From contig NC_014394.1 in NCBI RefSeq assembly GCF_000145255.1, positions 3,038,001 through 3,102,000 on the forward strand: 64,000 bases of DNA, read 5' to 3'. Under the pieces are notes generated by a model. It saw only the letters and a program-made list of their open reading frames with translations, had not been told where the DNA came from and did no database searches. The translations under genes were made by a program, and so were the position numbers. This DNA is from Gallionella capsiferriformans ES-2. GTDB lineage: Bacteria; Pseudomonadota; Gammaproteobacteria; Burkholderiales; Gallionellaceae. Numbering within the stretch: position 1 is the first letter of the stretch; each line of letters begins with the position of its first letter. Below, piece after piece: positions 56,399 to 64,000 of the stretch.

Positions 56399-57710
56399 GC
56401 GTATCCAGCGCGCCTGTCGCGAAATGGGCATTAAAACGGTTGTCGTGCACTCCGAAGCGGATGCGGATGCCAAGTACGTCAAACTGGCCGACGAATCTGT
56501 CTGCATAGGCCCTGCGCCTTCCAACCTGAGCTACTTGAATATCCCGGCCATCATCAGCGCGGCGGAAGTCACCGATGCACAGGCCATACATCCGGGCTAC
56601 GGATTCCTTTCCGAAAATGCCGATTTTTCTGAACGCGTGGAAAAGTGCGGCTTCGTTTTCATCGGCCCGCGTGCAGAAACAATCCGCCTGATGGGCGATA
56701 AAGTCAGCGCGAAAATCGCGATGAAAAAAGCGGGCGTGCCTTGCGTTCCAGGTGTAGAAGGTGCACTGCCTGAAAACCCTGCCGAAATCATCAAGATCGC
56801 GCGCAGCATCGGCTATCCGGTGATCATCAAAGCCTCCGGTGGTGGTGGCGGACGCGGCATGCGCGTGGTGCACACGGAAGCGGCACTGTTAGGCGCGGTC
56901 ACCATGACCCGCGCAGAAGCGCAAGCCGCCTTTAACAATCCGACCGTGTACATGGAAAAGTACCTGGAAAATCCGCGCCACATCGAGTTTCAGGTGCTGG
57001 CCGATCAGCATGGCAATGCCGTGTATCTGGGTGAGCGCGATTGCTCGATGCAACGCCGCAACCAGAAGGTCATGGAAGAAGCGCCGGCACCACTGCTCAA
57101 TCCTCGTCTGCGCAACAAGATAGGCGAACGCTGCGCTGAAGCGTGCCGGAAAATCGGTTATCGCGGTGCGGGTACGTTCGAGTTTCTCTATGAAAACGGT
57201 GAATTCTTCTTTATCGAGATGAACACGCGCGTGCAGGTCGAACATCCGGTCACCGAAATGATTACCGGCATCGACATTGTGCAGCAGCAAATCCGCATTG
57301 CAGCAGGCGAAAAACTGCCTTTCCGTCAGCGCGATATTCAATTTAAAGGACATGCTATCGAATGCCGTATCAATGCGGAGCATCCCTATAAATTTACCCC
57401 CTCCCCCGGTCGCATCACGTCATGGCACGCGCCAGGCGGCCCCGGCATCCGGGTTGATTCGCATGCCTACAACAATTACTACGTGCCGCCGCATTACGAC
57501 TCGATGATCGGCAAAGTGATCGCCTATGGCGATACCCGCGATCAGGCAATGGCGCGGATGCGCACCGCATTGTCGGAAATGGCCGTAGAAGGAATTGAAA
57601 CCAATATCGCGTTGCATCGCGACCTGCTGCTTGATGCAGCATTCATGGGCGGCGGCACCAGCATTCACTATCTGGAAGAGCGTCTGGCTGAACGCAACAA
57701 GGACAAGTAA
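56355..57710 (+). CDS. accC: acetyl-CoA carboxylase biotin carboxylase
   Basis: AccC carboxylates the biotin of AccB. The 451-residue ATP-grasp enzyme has [65 protein letters not shown] and [20 protein letters not shown] with catalytic residues. The start at 56355 is supported by the family N-terminus and GGAGATA. The start lies in the loop of a large inverted repeat and is overlapped by a leader ORF, unlike the simple accB-accC gaps known elsewhere. Its stop overlaps the prmA start by one base. Confidence 0.97.
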   Translation: MFEKILIANRGEIALRIQRACREMGIKTVVVHSEADADAKYVKLADESVCIGPAPSNLSYLNIPAIISAAEVTDAQAIHPGYGFLSENADFSERVEKCGFVFIGPRAETIRLMGDKVSAKIAMKKAGVPCVPGVEGALPENPAEIIKIARSIGYPVIIKASGGGGGRGMRVVHTEAALLGAVTMTRAEAQAAFNNPTVYMEKYLENPRHIEFQVLADQHGNAVYLGERDCSMQRRNQKVMEEAPAPLLNPRLRNKIGERCAEACRKIGYRGAGTFEFLYENGEFFFIEMNTRVQVEHPVTEMITGIDIVQQQIRIAAGEKLPFRQRDIQFKGHAIECRINAEHPYKFTPSPGRITSWHAPGGPGIRVDSHAYNNYYVPPHYDSMIGKVIAYGDTRDQAMARMRTALSEMAVEGIETNIALHRDLLLDAAFMGGGTSIHYLEERLAERNKDK

Positions 57711-58603
57711 TGGCCTGGCTCACCCTGATCGTCGATACGGACGCAAAATACGCCGAAGCCCTGAGCGATGCTTTACTCGAACACGGCGCCTTGTCGGTAG
57801 ATTTACTCGATGCCGATGCCGACACCCCGGACGAACAGGCCATCTTCGGAGAACCCGGCGAACCGCCACCCGGTGTCTGGCAACATAACCGCGTCAGCGC
57901 TTTGTTTGACGCAGATGCGGATGTCGCGGGCATCCTTAGCACGGCGGCACAAATAGTGGGCTTGACCGGCCTACCTGAACACCGCATTGAAACACTCGCC
58001 GACAATGACTGGGTGCGTCTGACCCAGTCGCAATTTGAGCCCATCCCGATCTCGAACAGATTGTGGATCGTGCCGACCTGGCACACCGCAGCAGATCCTG
58101 ATGCGATCAATATCGTGCTCGATCCGGGCTTGGCATTTGGCACGGGCAGCCATCCCACCACGCGTCTTTGTCTGCGCTGGCTAGACAGCCATTTGCAAGG
58201 CGGCGAACGAGTGCTCGATTACGGTTGCGGTTCGGGAATCCTGGCAATTGCCGCCATCAAGCTGGGCGCAGCCCATGCCGTTGGGGTCGATGTCGATGCG
58301 CAGGCCGTCACCGCCAGCCGCGACAATGCCACGGCCAATGACGTTCATGAAGTCGCGTTTTATCTGCCCAATCAGGCGCCTGGAGGTCAATACGACCTCG
58401 TGGTCGCCAATATTCTGACCAACCCGCTACGCCTGCTGGCACCCTTACTGGCGGGTGCTACGCGCACCGGCGGGCAGATTGTGCTCTCGGGCATCCTCGA
58501 GGCGCAGGCTCAGGATGTAATGGCTATTTATCAACAGTGGTTTGACCTCAATACGCCGGTATTCGAAGACGGCTGGTCATGCCTGTCCGGCCGAAAACGC
58601 TGA
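57710..58603 (+). CDS. prmA: ribosomal protein L11 methyltransferase
   Basis: PrmA methylates ribosomal protein L11 with SAM. It is 297 residues: an N-terminal substrate domain ([20 protein letters not shown]) and a methyltransferase domain with DPGLAFGTGSHPTTRLCLRW, VLDYGCGSGILAIAAIKLGA and DLVVANILTNPLRLLAP. It overlaps the accC stop (TAATG) and is followed six bases later by the DUF3426 gene, an order seen widely in betaproteobacteria. Confidence 0.96.
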   Translation: MAWLTLIVDTDAKYAEALSDALLEHGALSVDLLDADADTPDEQAIFGEPGEPPPGVWQHNRVSALFDADADVAGILSTAAQIVGLTGLPEHRIETLADNDWVRLTQSQFEPIPISNRLWIVPTWHTAADPDAINIVLDPGLAFGTGSHPTTRLCLRWLDSHLQGGERVLDYGCGSGILAIAAIKLGAAHAVGVDVDAQAVTASRDNATANDVHEVAFYLPNQAPGGQYDLVVANILTNPLRLLAPLLAGATRTGGQIVLSGILEAQAQDVMAIYQQWFDLNTPVFEDGWSCLSGRKR

Positions 58604-58609
58604 GGACGA

Positions 58610-59611
58610 ATGAACGGCACAACACGCTGCCCGCATTGCGAGACGCGCTTCAAAATTGTCGAAGCTCAGCTCAACGCGCATCATGGCATGGTGCGCTGCG
58701 GCAGCTGCTTAAAGGCATTCGATGCCAGACCGGACTTTATCGCCGCACCGGCCACGCCAGATGAGCTGACCGTCAATGCTGACTTGCCCGATGGTTTACC
58801 CGTTGAACCGGCCGTTGAAGAGGGCGTCGAACCCCCGCTAGAGCTTCCTCCTCTTCTCGATCCTGAAAATCTCGATCCCGAAAAAATTGAACCGGAGGAA
58901 CTGGCGTCAGAAATTGTCATGCCGGCGGTTTCCTTAGAGATTGAACCTATCCCCCATGACAAAACTGATATCAAATTTTTTCTAAAAACAGAAAGCGTTG
59001 ATAGCCTTGATTTCAGTCAGATGGCTGAGACGTCCTCTCCGCCCAATGAATCTGTCATACCGGACGCCGCACCCGCGAGCTTAACGTTAACGGAAATAGA
59101 CGCCGAGCAAGACTCGGCAACATTACCCCCTAAACAACCGCGTTGGACTTGGATAGCCGGCAGTTGCCTGCTCGCTGTACTGTTGATAGCGCAAGCGGCC
59201 TATTTTTTCCGCATCGGAATCGCATCAAACCTGCCTGCATTGAAACCTGTACTGGTAGGATACTGCGACTTGCTGGGCTGTCAGGTGTCGCTACCGCGCC
59301 ATGCCGAGTCGATCAGTATCGAGTCATCAGGCCTGGAAGCGGATCCCGAACACGAAAATATCATCACCTTGAGTGCCTTGCTGCGCAACCGAGCAAGTTA
59401 CGCACTGGAATTCCCCGTGCTGGCTTTGACGCTCAATGACAATCAGGACAAAACGCTGGCACGCCGTTTACTAATGCCGGCCGATTATTTGCCCGCAACT
59501 GAAAATAAACTTGCCGGATTTCCCGCCAGCCATGAAGTCAGTGTCCGGCTGAATTTGAATACCGCCGACCTCAAGCCATTAGGCTACCGATTAGAGCTGT
59601 TCTACAACTGA
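58610..59611 (+). CDS. zinc-ribbon/DUF3426 membrane protein
   Basis: A 333-residue protein. An MJ0042-type zinc ribbon forms the N-terminus (TRCPHCETRFKIVEAQL, then MVRCGSCLKAF; four Cys). A long acidic Pro/Glu-rich linker follows, one membrane helix at about 181-203 (WIAGSCLLAVLLIAQAAYFF), then a C-terminal DUF3426 domain (YCDLLGCQVSLPRHAESISI to YRLELFYN). The function is unknown. It is probably inner-membrane with the DUF3426 part outside. It is convergent with the TetR gene, 6 bases apart. Confidence 0.88.
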   Translation: MNGTTRCPHCETRFKIVEAQLNAHHGMVRCGSCLKAFDARPDFIAAPATPDELTVNADLPDGLPVEPAVEEGVEPPLELPPLLDPENLDPEKIEPEELASEIVMPAVSLEIEPIPHDKTDIKFFLKTESVDSLDFSQMAETSSPPNESVIPDAAPASLTLTEIDAEQDSATLPPKQPRWTWIAGSCLLAVLLIAQAAYFFRIGIASNLPALKPVLVGYCDLLGCQVSLPRHAESISIESSGLEADPEHENIITLSALLRNRASYALEFPVLALTLNDNQDKTLARRLLMPADYLPATENKLAGFPASHEVSVRLNLNTADLKPLGYRLELFYN

Positions 59612-59617
59612 CACGTT

Positions 59618-60241
59618 TCATGCCAGCCTTTTGATTCGCAAGGCTGCCAGGGTAAAATCGGCGATATGCGCTGCGATGGACTCAATTTCCTGCCTGTCAT
59701 AGCGCAATTCCGGGCGCAGACGCTGCAACACCGGATGCGAGTTGCGATAAAACACACACTGACCGATCAGACTGTACACACAGCGGCGCACCTCGGCCTC
59801 ATCCGCATCCCCCCCAATAATTTCACTGATCAATCTGGCCAGAAATTCGTGTAACGGAGCAATCGCTTCGGAAACAATCTTGTCCAGCGCAGGGGTCGGA
59901 TCAGCCATCTCGCGTGCCATCATCTGACATTGACGTGACGCACCGTTTTCATCGAGCAGCAGCAACATAAAAGACTTGATAAACAATCTCATGCGCATCT
60001 CAGGACACCGGTCAGCCGCAATATTGGCCGACTGCAGCGCCTTGAGCGCAGAAAAATTCAACGCTTCGGCCAGCAGGCCATCCTTGCTGCCAAAGTGATA
60101 ATTCACGGCGGCCACGTTAGCATCCGCGCGACGGCAAATTTCCCGTACCGTTGCGCCTTGAAAACCGCATTGCGAAAACACCTCGCGCGCGGCATCCAGC
60201 AAACGGCCGCGGGTCTGATCAGAGGCTGAGGGCGCCGTCAT
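59618..60241 (-). CDS. TetR-family regulator (CerR/DUF1956-type C-terminal domain)
   Basis: A 207-residue repressor-type protein. The N-terminal helix-turn-helix reads RGRLLDAAREVFSQCGFQ, GATVREICRRADANVAAVNYHFGSKDGLL. The C-terminal ligand domain (PELRYDRQEIESIAAHIADF) is of the CerR/YbiH kind. It is the last gene of the RND efflux operon and overlaps the outer-membrane factor gene by one base (TGATG), so it probably controls that operon. The inducer is unknown. Confidence 0.9.
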   Translation of the reverse strand: MTAPSASDQTRGRLLDAAREVFSQCGFQGATVREICRRADANVAAVNYHFGSKDGLLAEALNFSALKALQSANIAADRCPEMRMRLFIKSFMLLLLDENGASRQCQMMAREMADPTPALDKIVSEAIAPLHEFLARLISEIIGGDADEAEVRRCVYSLIGQCVFYRNSHPVLQRLRPELRYDRQEIESIAAHIADFTLAALRIKRLA

Positions 60242-61635
60242 CAGTTAACCTTCGTGTCGCCGGCAAGCGCTTTATATAATTGAGTGAACGCTGTCAGTTG
60301 CGCACGCCGCACCTGCAATTCGCCCTGCTCTGCGGCATAGGCATCACGCTCGGCATCGAGCAACTCCAAATGATTGGCAATCCCCGCCCTGTAGCGGACA
60401 TCAACCAGCTTTAAGCGCTGCTGCTGGGTATACGAATTCGCCTGCTGCGCGCTTAGCTGACGGGTCAGACTGTCGCGCGCACTGAGCAAATCGGCTACTT
60501 CGCGAAACGCCTGCTGGATGGTTTTTTCATATTCAGCAACCGCAATCACATTGCGCGCCCGGCTCACATCAAGATTGGCCGAATTGCGCCCCGCATCGAA
60601 CAAAGGCAAGGTGAGCGCCGGCTGAAAACTCCACGCCTGGCTGCCCGCACCAAACAGGCCGCCTAACTGACGACTGGCCGTGCCCAAAGCGCCCGTCAGG
60701 CTGATACGCGGCAAAAAGGCGGCACGCGCCGCCCCAATGCTGGCATTCGATGCAATCAGACGCTGCTCAGCGGCAATCACATCAGGACGCTGCAATAACA
60801 CTTCGCTGGGTACATCTGCAATCCAATCCGCCGGAATAGCCTGCAATGCGAGGCTGCGACCTGCCGGTAACTGTGCGGGCGTTTTTCCCACCAGCGAGTC
60901 AAGCAAATTTTCCGCAGCCGCCAATTGTCGCTGCAGATTTGCCTGATCAGCCAGGGCCGCCTGATAACTCCCCTCCGCCTGCAACACATCCAAATCGCCG
61001 GCAATCCCGACATCACGACGCTGCCTGATCAGGCTCACCATATCGCTGCGTCCTGTCGCCGTCGCCTGAGCCAGAGCAGACCGTTCATTTAATTCCAGCA
61101 CCGTCAAATAGGCATTCGCCACATCGGAAATCAACGACAGGCGAAACGCGCGCTGTGCAGCCTCGGTCGCCAGAAAGCTGGCACGGGCGGCCTCATTAAG
61201 ACTCGCAACCCGTCCCCAGAAATCGATTTCAAAAGACACCAGGTTTGCACTGACATCATAACGTTGTACACGAAATGGATTGCCGGTGAACGAGGTGTTC
61301 GCAGGTGAAAGGGACGCTGCGCGCTGCGCCCCCAGACTCACGTTCGGCAAGCGATCCGCCTGCACAATGCCGTATTGCGCCCGCGCTTCACTGATGCGTG
61401 CCGTGGCGATACGCAAGTCACGGTTGTGTTCCAGCGACGCCGATATCAGCGCCTGCAGGCGAGGATCGGTGAAATAGGTCTGCCAATCCGGCATATGGCT
61501 TGCCGCACCGGGCTTTACGGCGGCAGACACGGGCCACGCGGCAGGCAAAGGGGCTGCGGGACGCTGATAAGTTGGCGCCAGTGAACAGCCCGACAATGCG
61601 GCCAGCATGACGATAAGCGCTGAATTTTTAATCAT
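60241..61635 (-). CDS. RND efflux outer-membrane factor (NodT/OprM family lipoprotein)
   Basis: A 464-residue outer-membrane channel subunit of a tripartite pump. The signal peptide MIKNSALIVMLAALSGCSLA has a lipobox with Cys17. The body contains SLEHNRDLRIATARISEARAQ, NLVSFEIDFWGRVASLNEA, LLQRPDVIAAEQRLIASNA and LTLPLFDAGRNSANLDVS. The start at 61635 is set by a GAGGAGAA site and the lipobox; the longer frame from 61743 lies inside the permease gene. It overlaps the end of the permease gene. Confidence 0.95.
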   Translation of the reverse strand: MIKNSALIVMLAALSGCSLAPTYQRPAAPLPAAWPVSAAVKPGAASHMPDWQTYFTDPRLQALISASLEHNRDLRIATARISEARAQYGIVQADRLPNVSLGAQRAASLSPANTSFTGNPFRVQRYDVSANLVSFEIDFWGRVASLNEAARASFLATEAAQRAFRLSLISDVANAYLTVLELNERSALAQATATGRSDMVSLIRQRRDVGIAGDLDVLQAEGSYQAALADQANLQRQLAAAENLLDSLVGKTPAQLPAGRSLALQAIPADWIADVPSEVLLQRPDVIAAEQRLIASNASIGAARAAFLPRISLTGALGTASRQLGGLFGAGSQAWSFQPALTLPLFDAGRNSANLDVSRARNVIAVAEYEKTIQQAFREVADLLSARDSLTRQLSAQQANSYTQQQRLKLVDVRYRAGIANHLELLDAERDAYAAEQGELQVRRAQLTAFTQLYKALAGDTKVN

Positions 61636-64000
61636 GATGATTCTCCTCGCCCTCAATATGTTTGCGCGTGTGCCCGGGGAAAATTTTGCGCACCACGACA
61701 AAAAATACCGGCACCAAAAACACCGCAAGCAAGGTCGCTGCAATCATTCCACCCATCACACCCGTGCCGATCGCATGACGACTCTGCGCACCCGCACCGG
61801 TTGAAATAGCCAACGGCAATACGCCGACGATAAAGGCAATCGATGTCATCAGAATCGGCCTAAAACGCAGACGGCAGGCCTCTAACGTCGCATCGATCAG
61901 GCTCATGCCATCGTCCTGCAATTTACGAGCGAATTCGATGATCAAGATGGCATTTTTCGAAGACAGGCCGATAATCGCAATCAGACCCACCTTGAAATAC
62001 ACATCGTTCGGCAGTCCGCGCAGTGTGACGGCCAGCACCGCGCCAAACACGCCCAGCGGCACAACCAGCAGCACTGCGAACGGAATCGACCAGCTCTCAT
62101 ACAGTGCGGCCAGACACAAGAACACCACAATCAGCGAGATACCGAACAATAGCGGCGCCTGCGCACCGGATTGCCGCTCTTCAAACGAGGTGCCTGACCA
62201 CTCAAAACCAAAGCCCGGCGGCAGTTTTTTAGCAACCTCTTCCATTGCGGCCACCGCTTCGCCCGAACTCCTGCCCGGTGCCGGGCCGCCGGAAATCTTC
62301 ATCGCAGGCTGTCCGTTATAACGATCCAGTTTAGGCGAACCTGCGATCCATCGGGGGGTCGCAAGTTCCGACAAAGGCACCATCGCACCCTTGTTGTTGC
62401 GCACCGTGAGCTTCATGATGTCTGCGGGGGTACGCCGCATATCGGCATCGGCCTGCATCTGCACACGCAAAATCCGCCCCTGCCGCACGAAGTCATTGAT
62501 ATAGGCGACGCCTAACGCCGATTGCAAGGTCTCGTTCAGGCTGGCGATCGACACACCCATGCTTTCCGCTTTGACCCGGTCGACATCGATCAGCAACTGA
62601 GGACCGGCTTCCTGACCTTCAGGACGCACCCCGGCCAGCACCGGATTTTGCATGGCCAGACCTAGCGCCATATTGCGCGCCTCAAGCAGCTTTTCGCGCC
62701 CCACCCCCCCCCTGTCCTGCAAACGGAAGTCGAAACCGCCGACGGCCGCCAATTCAGGGATAGGCGGCGGGTTGATCGCAAAGATCATCGCCTGCTTGAT
62801 GCGGAAGAACAGCATATTGGCTTTTTTGACCATCGCCGGTGCAGCACTGGCCGCATCGGGACGTTCATCCCAGCTCTTCAGCCTGACAAACACCAGCGCC
62901 GCGTTCTGTCCGCGTCCAAAAAATGAAAACCCTGCAACGCCGATCACGTGCTCAACTTCAGGCTGTTTGACATAGAACTGTTCGACCTGACTCAACACGT
63001 CCAGCGTACGCGCCTGAGTCGCACCCGATGGCAACTGAACCATGTTGATAAAATACCCCTGATCTTCTTCGGGCAGAAAACTGCCCGGCAGCTTGGTAAA
63101 CAACCAGCCCATCGCGATCAATACCACCGCATAGACCAGCAGATAACGCGAGGTCTTCCTGATGTTTTTACTAACGTTAGCGGTATAGCCCTGTGTCGTG
63201 CGCGCAAAAAAGCGGTTGAACCAGCCGAAAAATCCGCGGCTCGGCATCATCTCGCGGCCCGGCTCATGTTTGAGCAAGGTAGCGCACAGCGCAGGCGTCA
63301 AAGTCAGCGCCATCAGCGCCGAGAACATCATCGTCAGCACCAGCGTCACGGAAAACTGGCGGTAAATCGCACCGGTCGAACCGGGAAAAAAGGCCATCGG
63401 AATGAACACCGCCATCAGCACCAGCGTGATTGCAATAATTGCACCGACGATCTGATCCATGGCTTTACGGGTAGCCGCCCTCGGCGACAGCCCCTCGGTG
63501 GTCATGATGCGCTCGACGTTCTCCACCACCACGATGGCATCGTCCACCACAATACCGATCGCCAGTACCATCGCGAACAGGGTCAGTACGTTGATGGAAT
63601 AGCCCAGCAGATACAGTCCGACCAAGGCACCGACTAGCGCAATGGGAATCACGATAGTCGGGATCAGCGTCGCGCGCCAGTTTTCCAAGAACAGGTACAT
63701 CACCAGCACCACCAGCACCAGCGCCTCAGCCAGACTCTTCAATACCTCACCGATGGAGACATCGATGAATTTTGAGGTGTCATAAGGCACCACCCAGTCG
63801 ATGGATTTAGGGAAAAACTTGGCCAATTCAGTCATTTTTACATTGACCGCCTTCACCGTATCGAGGGCATTGGCGCCCGGCGACAAACGAATCGCGATGG
63901 CGGCTGTCGGGTTGCCATCGATGCGGGCGGTACGCGAATAGTCCTGTGCACCCAACTCGACGCGCGCCACATCTTTCACGCGCAAGGTGGAACCATCCGG
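61628..64000 (-). CDS. RND efflux permease, AcrB/MexB family (5' end outside window)
   Basis: The last 790 or so residues of a HAE1-type drug exporter; about 270 N-terminal residues lie beyond the right edge. The visible part starts PDGSTLRVKDVARVELGAQD. It shows the proton-relay Asp pair in LAIGIVVDDAIVVVENVERI, PAMKISGGPAPGRSSGEAV, FEWSGTSFEERQSGAQAP and SSKNAILIIEFARKLQ in the second membrane half. Its stop overlaps the outer-membrane factor start by 8 bases. The periplasmic adaptor gene is expected upstream, outside the window. Confidence 0.96.
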   Translation of the reverse strand, partial: PDGSTLRVKDVARVELGAQDYSRTARIDGNPTAAIAIRLSPGANALDTVKAVNVKMTELAKFFPKSIDWVVPYDTSKFIDVSIGEVLKSLAEALVLVVLVMYLFLENWRATLIPTIVIPIALVGALVGLYLLGYSINVLTLFAMVLAIGIVVDDAIVVVENVERIMTTEGLSPRAATRKAMDQIVGAIIAITLVLMAVFIPMAFFPGSTGAIYRQFSVTLVLTMMFSALMALTLTPALCATLLKHEPGREMMPSRGFFGWFNRFFARTTQGYTANVSKNIRKTSRYLLVYAVVLIAMGWLFTKLPGSFLPEEDQGYFINMVQLPSGATQARTLDVLSQVEQFYVKQPEVEHVIGVAGFSFFGRGQNAALVFVRLKSWDERPDAASAAPAMVKKANMLFFRIKQAMIFAINPPPIPELAAVGGFDFRLQDRGGVGREKLLEARNMALGLAMQNPVLAGVRPEGQEAGPQLLIDVDRVKAESMGVSIASLNETLQSALGVAYINDFVRQGRILRVQMQADADMRRTPADIMKLTVRNNKGAMVPLSELATPRWIAGSPKLDRYNGQPAMKISGGPAPGRSSGEAVAAMEEVAKKLPPGFGFEWSGTSFEERQSGAQAPLLFGISLIVVFLCLAALYESWSIPFAVLLVVPLGVFGAVLAVTLRGLPNDVYFKVGLIAIIGLSSKNAILIIEFARKLQDDGMSLIDATLEACRLRFRPILMTSIAFIVGVLPLAISTGAGAQSRHAIGTGVMGGMIAATLLAVFLVPVFFVVVRKIFPGHTRKHIEGEENHHD

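Noticed and set aside
61636-61743. Longer N-terminus of the outer-membrane factor
   Set aside because: It overlaps the permease gene and would bury the lipoprotein signal peptide.

Overview
The window reads as chromosomal DNA of an autotrophic betaproteobacterium of the Nitrosomonadales/Gallionellaceae type. The grounds are a bacterial phosphoribulokinase, a gamma carbonic anhydrase, and betaproteobacterial-style housekeeping genes (leuS-lptE-holA, aroQ-accB-accC-prmA, thiC, ppk). The placement is inferred from gene content only. No rRNA, tRNA, CRISPR array, insertion sequence or phage gene was found.

Region 1 (1-26383, all minus strand) is one long surface-polysaccharide (O-antigen/EPS) locus. 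It starts at a strong promoter in front of a MarR-type EPS regulator. Next come CDP-3,6-dideoxyhexose genes (rfbF, rfbG, rfbH), a thiamine-diphosphate enzyme and an SDR in the order of Yersinia ddhA-ddhB-ddhC-yerE-yerF, and CDP-paratose synthase and CDP-tyvelose epimerase homologues. These are followed by a PglK-like ABC flippase, two GT2 transferases, an acetyltransferase, a WbsX-like protein, an SDR, a GT4 transferase, a Wzy-like polymerase, and an L-QuiNAc-type set (wbuB, qnlA, fnlA, qnlB). The dTDP-rhamnose genes (rfbB, rfbD, rfbA, rfbC) end the run, and rfbC leaves the window. Genes mostly overlap by a few bases, which suggests co-transcription. A dead S23 four-helix-bundle gene and several heptanucleotide repeat elements sit among the rhamnose genes.

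Region 2 (26392-34546, minus) holds tolC and pcm. Between them lies a six-gene set resembling the mycobacterial decaprenylphosphoryl-arabinose pathway: GT39 transferase, DprE1, DprE2, HAD phosphatase, UbiA phosphoribosyltransferase and a YbhN-type membrane protein. It probably supplies D-arabinofuranose on a lipid carrier for a surface glycan or glycoprotein.

Region 3 (34690-44905, mostly plus) has a TPP riboswitch with terminator, thiC, a DUF1289 gene, uppP, yggX, a polyphosphate group (ppk, sixA, pap) and a SulP transporter with STAS and cyclic-nucleotide domains. A histone-H1-like gene lies opposite ppk, with a near-perfect 27-bp palindrome over its promoter.

Region 4 (44997-48594, minus) has a DUF2288 gene, a gamma carbonic anhydrase, pyrC, an exonuclease and phosphoribulokinase. 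Region 5 (48794-59611, plus) has leuS-lptE-holA-cutA-dsbD and aroQ-accB-accC-prmA-DUF3426. A partial duplication of the accC start forms an upstream ORF overlapping accC. Region 6 (59618-64000, minus) is an RND efflux operon (permease cut by the window edge, outer-membrane factor, TetR regulator).

The most unusual features are the heptad repeats, some inserted in frame inside rfbB and leuS; the arabinose-lipid locus; the yersiniose-like enzyme pair; and the accC leader duplication.
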